Shown: positions 37,672 to 45,912 of the stretch, piece by piece
Numbering within the stretch: position 1 is the first letter of the stretch
Layout: every line of letters begins with the position of its first letter
Assembly: GCA_963814985.1 (NCBI GenBank)
Contig: CAWFFV010000116.1
Coordinates: forward strand, 1-46,026
Length of the DNA stretch: 46,026 bases
Source: CAWFFV01 sp963814985
GTDB lineage: Bacteria > Chloroflexota > Ktedonobacteria > Ktedonobacterales > Ktedonobacteraceae
Reading direction: 5' to 3'
Notes under the pieces: model-generated
Databases searched by the model: none
Seen by the model: the letters and a program-made list of their open reading frames with translations, nothing else
What the model was told of the DNA's origin: nothing
Position numbers and translations under genes: made by a program

Positions 37672-38442
37672 CTAATGTAGAAAGTCATTGTCTGCTTCCT
37701 TCTGCTCAGTTTCCTGTATAAGCTGCTGCATACCTGCACGTAAGCGTCGGATCTCGGCCACTGTGCTATTGACCTTCTCGAACAGCGCCTCATTCGCCTC
37801 AATGCCTGCGTGAATCAGCCAGGCCGCGGCATCGCTACGCGTGGAACGAATGCCCGCCTCGATCAGCGTGTCAATAGCATCCAGATCGCGCTTATCGATA
37901 CGACAGGCTACCACACTGTTTTTCGCAGGCGCTGGTTCGCCTGGTACACTGGCACCAGCGAGAGCCATGGTTTGGAAGAGGTGCGTGCGCACCTTCTCGG
38001 CGTCAGCCCCAAAAGCAGCCAGAATACCCACAGCTACTCCTTCACCCTCGCGCAGGATACCAAGCAGGATGTGCTCCGGGCCAACAGAGGAATGCTTCAG
38101 TTGCCCGGCTTCGCCCGCTGCGAGCGAAAGTACGCTGGCTGCGCGTGGCGCGAGCTTCGGCTTCCCCTCAACCGGCGTTTCGCCATAGCCAAGGAGCTTT
38201 TCTACGGCCCGGCGTGCTAACACTAGCGTAATCCCCAGATTCGTCAGCGCCGCTGCCGCCTGGCTATCGGTGCTGCGCAATAAGCCGAGCAGGAGATGCT
38301 CAGTGCCAAGATAACTGTGTCGAAAGGAGCACCCCTCCTCATATGCCAGAGCCAGCACCGCCTTGCCTTGCTTAGAGAATTTTTCTAGAGGAATTGCGAT
38401 ATGAACGGGTTCAGATGCTTGAGATTCCGCAAGTTCACTCAT
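37672..38442 (-). CDS. Clp N-domain protein with possible RHH C-terminus
   Basis: 256 residues. Two Clp-N repeats occur at about 20-85 (SKQGKAVLALAYEEGCSFRHSYLGTEHLLLGLLR) and 95-160 (SVLSLAAGEAGQLKHSSVGPEHILLGILREGEGVAVGIL). They are the adaptor-binding domains of ClpA/ClpC, but no AAA module follows. The segment at about 175-225 (VACRIDKRDLDAIDTLIEAGIRSTRSDAAAWLIHAGIEAN) resembles a ribbon-helix-helix DNA-binding fold. GC content is higher than in neighbours. A perfect 28-base palindrome lies just upstream. It might act as an adaptor, ClpC decoy or DNA-binding regulator. Confidence 0.8.
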   Translation of the reverse strand: MSELAESQASEPVHIAIPLEKFSKQGKAVLALAYEEGCSFRHSYLGTEHLLLGLLRSTDSQAAAALTNLGITLVLARRAVEKLLGYGETPVEGKPKLAPRAASVLSLAAGEAGQLKHSSVGPEHILLGILREGEGVAVGILAAFGADAEKVRTHLFQTMALAGASVPGEPAPAKNSVVACRIDKRDLDAIDTLIEAGIRSTRSDAAAWLIHAGIEANEALFEKVNSTVAEIRRLRAGMQQLIQETEQKEADNDFLH

Positions 38443-38476
38443 GACTTTCTCTCCTTAGTAAGCTAGAAATTTACTT

Positions 38477-38504
38477 ACATGTAATTTGTAAACAAATTAC
38501 ATGT
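38477..38504. promoter_or_regulatory. 28-base perfect palindrome upstream of the Clp-N gene
   Basis: ACATGTAATTTGT and ACAAATTACATGT are exact inverses separated by AA. The site lies 35-62 bases before the start of the minus-strand Clp-N gene, where it would overlap a promoter. It is also about 130 bases before the plus-strand peptidase gene. Operator function is inferred from symmetry and position. Confidence 0.65.
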
Positions 38505-38635
38505 CTTGATGAAGAGTATACTCGTGACAGGATATGAAAGTCAAGTGAATCACGGAACATTCTCCTCTTGTGATATACTGACGATGTTTCCATGTGTGTC
38601 TCCACCCCTGTTGAGAAAGGAATGTCCCTATCCAT

Positions 38636-39907
38636 ATGAGTAACCAGCTACCGCAAAATTATTTCTATCATCAACTACCTAACGGTATTGAAATGATTGG
38701 TCAATACATGCCCAGCCTCAGTTCAACAACCTTCGGCTTCCAATTAGAGGCTGCCGCCGTCCATGAGCCGGAGGAAAAACCTGGACTGGCTCATCTATTT
38801 GAATATATGCTCTTCCAGGGAACCAAGCAGAAGGATGCTCGTACTCTGAATGAAGCGTTTGAATCGTTAGGAGCACGCAAAGGGGCCAGTACAGGCCTGG
38901 AAACGGCGCAAGTCTGGTCGCAAATTGTTCATACCAAATTCGATGCCACATTCGAACTCTTCCATGAGATACTGCTGGCATCAACTTTTCCCCGCGAAGA
39001 ACTGGAGCAGATGCGCAATATCGTTTTACAGGAGATTCGCCGACACGAAGATGAGCCGATGAGTCGCATCTTTGAACTGGTACGTGCAAATTTTTATCGT
39101 GGTACTTCGCTGGGTCGTCCAATGCTGGGCACAACTGAGAGCATAAATGGCTTGCAACGCAAAGATTTACAGGAATTTTGGAAGGCACGTTATCAACCGA
39201 ATAATCTGCTCTTCTCTATTGCCGGTAAGTTTGATTGGGATCATGTCGTTGAGCAAATGCAACATTTCTTCGGGTCCTGGGAGGGCCATGCAACTCCTTC
39301 CCCAAAGCAGACGCTTAATCCTACGACTAGCGTCTCCCTGGAACATCAGGAAGGGAAGCAAGAGCACCTGGGAATGATGTTCCCTTTCCCCAGCTATACT
39401 GATCCCGACTACTACGCTGGGATGGTCATCAGCGAGGTCCTGGGTGGAAATATGGCCTCACGTCTCTTTGTCGAGGTGCGTGAGAAACGTGGCCTGGTTT
39501 ATGGGGTTTCTGCTAGCCTTGCCGGAAATAAGCAAATAGGGGCCATGCGGATCTATGCGGGTACAACGCCCGAACAGGGACGCGAGTGTTTGCAAGTCAT
39601 TCTCAATGAACTGCGCAAACTAGAGCAGGATGGTATTACTGCTGATGAACTGGAACGCGCCAAAGTACAGTTGAAGAGTGAGAATGTGATGCGCGGAGAA
39701 GGTTCGGCTGCTCGCATGGGTGCTATTGCTCGCTCCTGGTGGTATGAACGCAAACTCAGAACTATTCAAGAGACCAAGGAAGCTATTGATGCGGTCACAC
39801 AGGAGCAGGTGTTGAATGTACTACATCGCTTCTCGCCGCTCAACCCGTTGACTATTGCTGCTATTGGACCTTTAGAGCGTGATGAGTTGGTTGAGGATAC
39901 ACTCTAA
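38636..39907 (+). CDS. M16 family peptidase-like protein with altered zinc motif
   Basis: 423 residues, normal for M16B (processing-peptidase-like). The N-terminal domain begins YHQLPNGIEMIGQYMPSLSS; the expected HXXEH is HLFEY (H53-Y57), so the second His is Tyr, while the distal Glu (E133 in IVLQEIRRHEDEP) is kept 76 residues on. The second domain contains YYAGMVISEVLGGNMASRLFVEVREKRGLVYGVSASL, the usual R/Y substrate motif. M16B enzymes often act as pairs in which one partner is inactive; no second M16 gene is present here. Start ATG 38636 follows GAGAAAGGAATG at a rather long spacing. The frame is intact. Confidence 0.9.
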   Translation: MSNQLPQNYFYHQLPNGIEMIGQYMPSLSSTTFGFQLEAAAVHEPEEKPGLAHLFEYMLFQGTKQKDARTLNEAFESLGARKGASTGLETAQVWSQIVHTKFDATFELFHEILLASTFPREELEQMRNIVLQEIRRHEDEPMSRIFELVRANFYRGTSLGRPMLGTTESINGLQRKDLQEFWKARYQPNNLLFSIAGKFDWDHVVEQMQHFFGSWEGHATPSPKQTLNPTTSVSLEHQEGKQEHLGMMFPFPSYTDPDYYAGMVISEVLGGNMASRLFVEVREKRGLVYGVSASLAGNKQIGAMRIYAGTTPEQGRECLQVILNELRKLEQDGITADELERAKVQLKSENVMRGEGSAARMGAIARSWWYERKLRTIQETKEAIDAVTQEQVLNVLHRFSPLNPLTIAAIGPLERDELVEDTL

Positions 39908-39919
39908 TATTGTAGCTAC

Positions 39920-40035
39920 TCAGGTCTCTTCGCCACCTGCGGTGGCTCGCTCTCGTTTTATGTTGGTTTTGTCGCCTGTGGCAGAGGTAACACAACCCAC
40001 ACACAACGGCCTGCGAAGTGCCTACGGCGCTGAGG
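39920..40035. repeat. composite repeat E upstream of glnA
   Basis: TCAGGTCTCTTCGCCACCTG with CGGTGGCTCGCTCTC on the left, and ACGGCCTGCGAAGTGCC with TACGGCGCTGAGGA on the right, match repeat D at 23151-23300. The central hairpin has collapsed to GTCGCCTGTGGCAGAGGT, without its inverse arm. The right end runs directly into the glnA ribosome site. Confidence 0.7.
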
Positions 40036-40049
40036 AATAAGGAGCGATT

Positions 40050-41453
40050 ATGGTGGATAGTCAGAACGCTACCAACGCTGAACAGATCATGGCAACGATT
40101 AAGAATGAGCGTGTGCGTTTCGTCAACCTGGAGTTTACCGATGTTGCGGGCATGGCGAAATGCGTTATGATTCCCGTTGAGCAGTTTGCTGATTGTCTCA
40201 CACATGGAAAATGGTTTGATGGTTCTTCTCTGGAGGGGTTTGCACGTATTGCAGAGAGCGATATGTACCTCTTCCCCGATCTATCGACGTTTGTGATTCT
40301 ATCTGGCAAGGTGCGTCCTCAGTCGACGGCAGTGCCGCACCAGGATACCCATAATGACTTCAACGGTGAAGACACAGTGGCTCGCGTCATCTGTGATGTG
40401 TGTACACCTGACGGAGAACGCTTTGATGGTGATCCACGCTCTATTCTTCTCCAGGCCCAGGAGAAAGCACACTCTATGGGCTATAAGTTCCTGGTTGCTC
40501 CTGAATTAGAGTTTTTCCTCTTACGCTTTGATGGTAAGACTCCTATTCCGCTACTCCATGATCAGGGGGGATATTTTGATCTCTCTACCGACCTCGCCTC
40601 TACGATACGTCGCCAGATGGTATATACCCTGCAAAAAATGGGGATAATGATTGAGGCCAGCCATCATGAAGTCTCCGCCGGCCAGCATGAACTCGATTTT
40701 TCCATCGATGATGCTCTACATGTTGCTGATGGACTGATGAGGGCCAGATATGTAATTAAGGCTATTGCCGCACAATACGACCTCTACGCGACATTCCTGC
40801 CCAAGCCTTTCTATGGTGTAAGTGGCTCAGGTTTGCACATTCATCAACAGTTGTTCAATATTAAAACAGGCCAGAATGCTTTTGTAGATGAGCATGCCGA
40901 CTATGGACTTTCCGAAATTGGGCGTTGCTTTATTGCCGGACAGTTAATTCACGCACGAGCCATGTGTGGTGTGCTTGCGCCTCTGGTGAACTCTTACAAG
41001 CGCCTGGTGCGTGGCTTTGAAGCGCCTGTCTTTGTCAATTGGGGACGAGTGAATCGTCAGGCGCTGATTCGTGTTCCGCGCATGAGTCGTGATCCTCAGG
41101 CGTCCATGCGTATCGAACTACGCTGTGGTGATCCCAGTTGTAATCCTTACCTGGCTCTGGCAGTCATGTTACGCTGTGGACTGGATGGCATCCAGCGCAA
41201 GTTAACATTACCTGCTGCAATGGATGAAAATCTCTTCTTGCACGAGGAAGAGGAATGGTCACGGCCACGCTCTCTTTTGCTCCCTGCTACGCTTAATGAA
41301 GCTCTGCAGGAAATGCGCACAGATGCGTTGATCCGTGAGACTCTTGGTGATTCTATCTACGAGGAGTTTATGGATGCCAAGAATATCGAATGGACACAGT
41401 ATCGCCAGCAGGTTCATGTTTGGGAGATCGAGCGCTATCTACCCATCTTTTGA
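40050..41453 (+). CDS. glnA: glutamine synthetase, type I
   Basis: Forms glutamine from glutamate and ammonia with ATP. The beta-grasp domain (RFVNLEFTDVAGMAKCVMIP) ends in FDGSSLEGF; catalytic motifs are LVAPELEFFLL, EVSAGQHELDF, GSGLHIHQQL, and ALIRVPR with RIELRCGDPSCNPYLALAVML. At 467 residues it fits GS-I. AAGGAGCG lies 5-12 bases before ATG 40050, at the end of composite repeat E. The frame is intact. Regulation by that repeat is possible but unproven. Confidence 0.95.
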   Translation: MVDSQNATNAEQIMATIKNERVRFVNLEFTDVAGMAKCVMIPVEQFADCLTHGKWFDGSSLEGFARIAESDMYLFPDLSTFVILSGKVRPQSTAVPHQDTHNDFNGEDTVARVICDVCTPDGERFDGDPRSILLQAQEKAHSMGYKFLVAPELEFFLLRFDGKTPIPLLHDQGGYFDLSTDLASTIRRQMVYTLQKMGIMIEASHHEVSAGQHELDFSIDDALHVADGLMRARYVIKAIAAQYDLYATFLPKPFYGVSGSGLHIHQQLFNIKTGQNAFVDEHADYGLSEIGRCFIAGQLIHARAMCGVLAPLVNSYKRLVRGFEAPVFVNWGRVNRQALIRVPRMSRDPQASMRIELRCGDPSCNPYLALAVMLRCGLDGIQRKLTLPAAMDENLFLHEEEEWSRPRSLLLPATLNEALQEMRTDALIRETLGDSIYEEFMDAKNIEWTQYRQQVHVWEIERYLPIF

Positions 41454-41579
41454 TCCTTGTAAACTCGCTCGTACGCATCCAGCATATGCTCAAGAGAGAA
41501 AGTTTCTCTATATGAGCACGGCAGTGAGCACGCGAAAGGTCAGTTAGATCAGCGACAAGTGGCGCAACGAGAGCTATTC

Positions 41580-41989
41580 TCATCCTTCTCCTCGATATGT
41601 AGCAACGTTATTCTCAGTTTCATAGAGTTTGACTTCGTAGAGCAGCCCTTCGGGGAAACCAGGTTCCAGGCGTTCCCAGAATCTCATCACAAGCATTTCA
41701 GTGGTAGGAATAATACCATCCAGCCAGGGTACATCATAATTGAGATGCTTATGGTCAACCCAGCTCACAACCTGCTCATTCATAATCTTCTTCAGATGGG
41801 TTAAGTTGAGGACCATACCAGTATGAGGATCTGGAGTTCCTCGCACAGTGACTTCCAGGATATAGTTATGTCCATGTCCGTTCGGGTTAGCACATTTATC
41901 GTAGATGGCGTAGTTCTCATCTTCTGAGAGATGTTGCTCCAAAGGCGGTGCGCTGCACTAAAGGTTTCTCGTCGTGTCAGGTAAACCAT
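41580..41989 (-). CDS. queD: 6-carboxytetrahydropterin synthase-like protein (one frameshift)
   Basis: QueD makes 6-carboxy-5,6,7,8-tetrahydropterin for queuosine-type deazapurines. MVYLTRRETFSAAHRL gives the first zinc His; after one extra T near 41948 is removed the frame continues EQHLSEDENYAIYDKCANPNGHGHNYILEVTV with the remaining zinc ligands (HGH) and the Cys-Asn nucleophile region. DHKHLN carries the catalytic Asp/His pair, and the protein ends VKLYETENNVATYRGEG. About 136 residues. Relatives include 6-pyruvoyltetrahydropterin synthases, so the product name is tentative. No other que gene is nearby. Confidence 0.85.
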
Positions 41990-42017
41990 GATTGTTTCCT
42001 CTGAACATTGATCTCTT

Positions 42018-42731
42018 CTACGCGTTCGTAAATAATTCGATATTGCTGCCGCTAAACATTCGACCTGAGTCAGCAGCCAGGAAGAGGAGTATCTCTGCCA
42101 AATCGTCAGGTGCCATGCTAGCTTTCAGGTGAGGAGCAGCCTGACGTAACATCTCTGTGTTGATTGCACCAGGACTCACAGCGCAGACGCGAATATTGTA
42201 AGGTTTTCCCTCGACCGCGAGTATCTCGGTCAGTCCAGACACACCTGACTTTGAGACGTTGTAGGCACTTAATCCGGGGAACTTCTCGACTCCTTTTACG
42301 CCAGAGAGCGAAGAAAGGTTCACAATAACTCCCTGATGTTGCATCGCCATGATACGAAAAGCCTCAAGACAACAGAGAAATGTTCCACGCAAATTCACAC
42401 CTACGATCCTGTCCCAGGTAGCTACATCCATTTCAATAAAAGGGCGTACAGCAACTATTCCAGCACAATTGATGAGGATATCTACGCGCCCATAGATGTC
42501 CTTGACCTGTCTAAAGAGGGCCTGCACATCCTCTTCGCGGGAAACATCGCCGACGATGGCAATAGCCTGCCCACCTTGACGTGTAATATCTTCCAGAGTT
42601 TCATCAAGATGGGAGCGCGTGCGACTGAAGAGGATAACCCGAGCTCCCTCCCGAGCGAAACATTGAGCGGTGGCTCGCCCAACACCGCGTCCCGCTCCTG
42701 TAACAATGGCGATGCGATCTTTTATACTCAT
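42018..42731 (-). CDS. short-chain dehydrogenase/reductase
   Basis: Classical SDR: IAIVTGAGRGVGRATAQCFAREG (Gly-rich NAD(P) loop), LINCAG, SSLSGVKGV with catalytic Ser, and SAYNVSKSGV (Y-x-x-x-K). VSPGAINTEML follows as usual. The arginine after the second strand (FSRTR) hints at NADP preference. The substrate is unknown. The frame is open to 42800, but ATG 42731 is chosen because a TATAAT ends seven bases before it, consistent with a leaderless message. Frame intact. Confidence 0.88.
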   Translation of the reverse strand: MSIKDRIAIVTGAGRGVGRATAQCFAREGARVILFSRTRSHLDETLEDITRQGGQAIAIVGDVSREEDVQALFRQVKDIYGRVDILINCAGIVAVRPFIEMDVATWDRIVGVNLRGTFLCCLEAFRIMAMQHQGVIVNLSSLSGVKGVEKFPGLSAYNVSKSGVSGLTEILAVEGKPYNIRVCAVSPGAINTEMLRQAAPHLKASMAPDDLAEILLFLAADSGRMFSGSNIELFTNA

Positions 42732-42738
42732 ACTTCTC

Positions 42739-42769
42739 ATTATAGCAGGAAAGACTATATTGATGACAA
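42739..42769 (-). promoter_or_regulatory. promoter with TATAAT before the SDR gene
   Basis: On the minus strand TTGTCA (42764-42769) is followed after 19 bases by TATAAT (42739-42744), and ATG 42731 begins seven bases beyond. Transcription would start at or near the ATG. The spacer is slightly long. Confidence 0.4.
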
Positions 42770-42976
42770 CAACTCGACTGAAAATAGTGATCGCTGACAT
42801 TTGTCCTAGCGAATATGGAGCATGAAAGGGATACGTGTTGACAGATTTTGATATTTGTTATAACGTAGAGCAAACCGTTTTTTGTGGGCTCTGAAAAATT
42901 TATCAAAACTTAAATGATAAATGACATCAGTAGCGATAGAGAGTGTATACAGCTTGACCTGGCGCATGAGGAAGCT

Positions 42977-44245
42977 ATGACATCAGACACCGTACTGTCT
43001 GGCTCACTTAAAGAATTTAGCCTGGTAGATGTCTTGCAGATGGTCGCATTGGAAGAGATGACTGGTGCCATCCACCTGAAGCAACAAAGTACCGGGCACA
43101 TGGGTGTACTCTACATCAACAAGGGCAAAATCGCTAACTGCTCCGAATTTGATCCCGGTGCTTTGACATTGGGGGATGTACTCCAACAACTGGGCATGAC
43201 CACATACCAGGCTATTGAGGAGGCATTCTCAAAGCAACTACAGGATCCCTTTGGCAAACGTATTGGAGAACGTCTTGTTGCAATGGAGGCTATCACAGAA
43301 GCACAACTGAAAGAGGCTCTACGCACCAAGGCCCTCTGGACAGCACGTGAACTGGCCTTATGGTTTGATGGCACCTATGAATTTACAGCCACTCCTGATG
43401 TGCGAAAGCTCCTGCCGTATGGAGAGGCCCCATTGGATATCAATGTTGAGCGGTGTGCGTTGGAAATTGTTCGTTACATTGATGAGTGGGAGGAATTGTC
43501 TCAAGCCCTTCCTCAGCGTATGCGTACCATACTTCAGATGTCCCCTGCCATCCCTTATACCATGCGCTTTGATGTACGCACCCTGGAACTTCTCACACAT
43601 GTGAATATCTATCGGAAAGTGCGACGCGTTGCCAGCGCACTCCGGCGTCCAGAACTCGAGATTGCACGTGAGTTAACACAACTTGTCCAGCAAAGATTAC
43701 TTTTGTGTGCCTTCCAGGAAGTACCCAGGATAAGTAATGGCAGAGTCCGTTTACCCGATCCTGCTGAGAAGTTCCGCCTGGAAAACTTTGAGTTGCTTAA
43801 CCTGATCAGTCGCATGGAGCAAGAGTGGGATAAGCGGAAAACTCCTATGGAGCAATTACCTGCTCTGGTTGAGTTTGTCAATTGGACAATGGAAGCCCTG
43901 GCCGAAACCTGTCGTGCCAATGGGACAGAGTTAGATCCCAATACGCTCAAATCTTTAATGTTCAACGAGAATCTCCGTAATATGGGAACCTACGAATTTA
44001 GGGTTGACCAAAATCGTATTGATGTTGAGAATTTCACCACTCTCTGTAAAGATGTGTTACGTGCTGACATGCAAAAGGCTGAAGGCTTTTACGATGAGGC
44101 GTCAATGGTGCTACATCGTTTGCTGTGTTGTATCTTTGCGTCAATCAATGCACGAGTGGCTCATCCTCGTGAGCGCCTGGAAAACCAGGAGGTTTGGGAG
44201 GCCATGTTTGAGCAGTTTGAAATCAAACGCAGTCAGCGGGGATGA
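42977..44245 (+). CDS. DUF4388 domain-containing protein
   Basis: The N-terminus (LSGSLKEFSLVDVLQMVALEEMTGAIHLKQQSTGHMGVLYINKGKIANCSEFDPGALTLGDVL) is a DUF4388/PATAN domain, a module linked with response regulators and gliding or signalling proteins in bacteria. The rest (about residues 125-420) is mostly helical with no recognised motif. ATG 42977 has GAGGAA upstream; the frame also allows ATG 42914, which has no ribosome site. Frame intact. The stop lies ten bases before the next repeat. Confidence 0.82.
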   Translation: MTSDTVLSGSLKEFSLVDVLQMVALEEMTGAIHLKQQSTGHMGVLYINKGKIANCSEFDPGALTLGDVLQQLGMTTYQAIEEAFSKQLQDPFGKRIGERLVAMEAITEAQLKEALRTKALWTARELALWFDGTYEFTATPDVRKLLPYGEAPLDINVERCALEIVRYIDEWEELSQALPQRMRTILQMSPAIPYTMRFDVRTLELLTHVNIYRKVRRVASALRRPELEIARELTQLVQQRLLLCAFQEVPRISNGRVRLPDPAEKFRLENFELLNLISRMEQEWDKRKTPMEQLPALVEFVNWTMEALAETCRANGTELDPNTLKSLMFNENLRNMGTYEFRVDQNRIDVENFTTLCKDVLRADMQKAEGFYDEASMVLHRLLCCIFASINARVAHPRERLENQEVWEAMFEQFEIKRSQRG

Positions 44246-44254
44246 GAGAATATC

Positions 44255-44400
44255 ATGGGTCATCCCGGATTTTTGAAACAAAAGTTCGCAAAAGCGGGGG
44301 TCCAGGGGGCGGCAGCCTCCTGGCGGGGTGTGGGGTGTCCCTAAAAACTCTTTTTACCTCTTTTGTGCGCCGTCGCAGGCGGCGAGAGAGAAAAAGAAAG
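44255..44400. mobile_element. truncated relative of the MITE
   Basis: ATGGGTCATCCCGGATTTTT (44255-44274) resembles the end of the element at 21539; further inside, GGGGGCGGCAGCC, CTCTTTTTACCTCTTTTG and GCAGGCGGCGAGAGAG resemble its central part in inverse order. The second inverted end is missing. Confidence 0.6.
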
Positions 44401-44812
44401 TTTTCATGCGCATTTGTTGCGGGTGTTAAAGCCTCTGAACGTTGGTGTCTTGTATTCTCGTGAAGCAGAGATATTTTCCCTTATTTACCAATATTTTAAA
44501 CAACTAAATTTCTTGTAATCTACGTTTTAATAAGAGACGTTGTCTTTGAGAGAAAAGAAAGATATATTTGCATACCTATGCTAAATAGCCAGGGTGAAAA
44601 TTCTGCGGATGCAGTATCCCAGATGAAAATCCAACAATAAGAGATAAATTTTCGCGTTATATTGTGCTGATTATATTGAATATCAAAACATGTGAAAGTA
44701 GAAGCGTTATTTATCCAGATAAAGTACGAATTTTTGATAGATATATCGTATGTTTTTAATGTAGCGCCTTAGTTCAAAAGCCCATGAGGAATAGTTCAAG
44801 CGGAGGATAGTA
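44401..44812. other. AT-rich intergenic region before the TIR gene
   Basis: No convincing gene. The sequence is markedly AT-rich compared with the left side and probably contains the promoter of the TIR gene, but I cannot single one out with confidence. Confidence 0.4.
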
Positions 44813-45883
44813 ATGGAAATGCCTTATCTTGTATTTTGTTGTTATGCACGTAAAGATCAAGAGTTTCTACAAGATCTTAAGACGCAACTGAAGTCTTTAG
44901 AACGCGAAGGATTGATCACTGTAAAAGCAGATATAGATATCAGCCCAGGAGCAGAGTGGGAAACAAACATCATTCATCACCTGGAAGTGGCCGATATTAT
45001 CCTCCTTCTTATCAGTCCCGATTTTATAGCTTCAGATTATTGCTTTAATGAAGAGATGCGGCGAGCTCTAATACGACATGAGCAAGGAACTGCCCGTGTC
45101 ATTCCCGTGATCGTTCGCCCAGCCTCCTGGTTGAAAATGCCTTTTGGCAAGCTGCAAGCCTTGCCCAAAGACGCTGCGCCAATTTCTACATGGCAAGACA
45201 GAGATACAGCATTTCTGAACGTTGCTAAAGGAATTCGCACGGTTGTGCAGAAATTAACAGCCGGTATTGCTGTCAACCGAAAGTCAGAACTATCGGTTCA
45301 AGAAGACCCATCGCCCACTGGCAGCCAGGAAAGGAACAATATGGATACTAAGGATGACTCAAGTCAGCACCATATCGTGAACAAGGGTACCGTATATGGT
45401 CAGTTTATCGGTGGGCAACAGGATCAGGTTATCATTGGAGAGACTATATATGTCACACAGATCCCTAACGAGCGGAAAAATGGAATACACGCCTTAGAAG
45501 TAGGAGCAAAAGCACTCTCGAATGAGGACTATTCGTCTGCAAGAAGGCAGTTACGCGTAGCCATTGAAGAAATTGATCAAGAGCAGCAAAAAAGAGAGGC
45601 AGCGAAAGCCCGCTATCTCCAGGCATTGGCTGTGCTGGATGGTGAACACCCTCGTGATAAAGGGATAACGGCCATGGGAAGGGTCAACGAGTTGCTGAAT
45701 GCGGCAATCCGTTTAGATCGATGCAACGCGTATGTTATGACAAGGGCAGTGATAATGGATTCCCAGTTGCCAAAACCGGCAAAGAGCACGAGTATTTCCG
45801 ATTACGATAAGGCATTACTTGAATATCTGGAATGCTGTCAGCCAGATCTCTACCGTCAGATCCACCAGATATTCGGCATTTAA
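44813..45883 (+). CDS. TIR domain protein with IG-turn linker and helical C-terminus
   Basis: Residues 1-140 form a TIR domain: LVFCCYARKDQEFLQDLKTQL (BB-loop side), ADIDISPGAEWE, ADIILLLISPDFIASDYCFNEEM with probable catalytic Glu81, and RVIPVIVRPASWLKMPFGKLQALP. Many bacterial TIRs cleave NAD or make cADPR-type signals in defence. A polar linker leads to HHIVNKGTVYGQFIGGQQDQVIIGETIYV, a Gly/Ile-rich segment like the short beta motif found in many STAND and TIR proteins of this phylum. The C-terminal 130 residues are helical, TPR-like (GAKALSNEDYSSARRQLRVAIEEI). ATG 44813 follows CGGAGGATAG. Another gene starts 30 bases downstream and may be co-transcribed. Confidence 0.88.
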   Translation: MEMPYLVFCCYARKDQEFLQDLKTQLKSLEREGLITVKADIDISPGAEWETNIIHHLEVADIILLLISPDFIASDYCFNEEMRRALIRHEQGTARVIPVIVRPASWLKMPFGKLQALPKDAAPISTWQDRDTAFLNVAKGIRTVVQKLTAGIAVNRKSELSVQEDPSPTGSQERNNMDTKDDSSQHHIVNKGTVYGQFIGGQQDQVIIGETIYVTQIPNERKNGIHALEVGAKALSNEDYSSARRQLRVAIEEIDQEQQKREAAKARYLQALAVLDGEHPRDKGITAMGRVNELLNAAIRLDRCNAYVMTRAVIMDSQLPKPAKSTSISDYDKALLEYLECCQPDLYRQIHQIFGI

Positions 45884-45912
45884 TATATGAGTTAGAAAGA
45901 GAGTGTCAAAGG

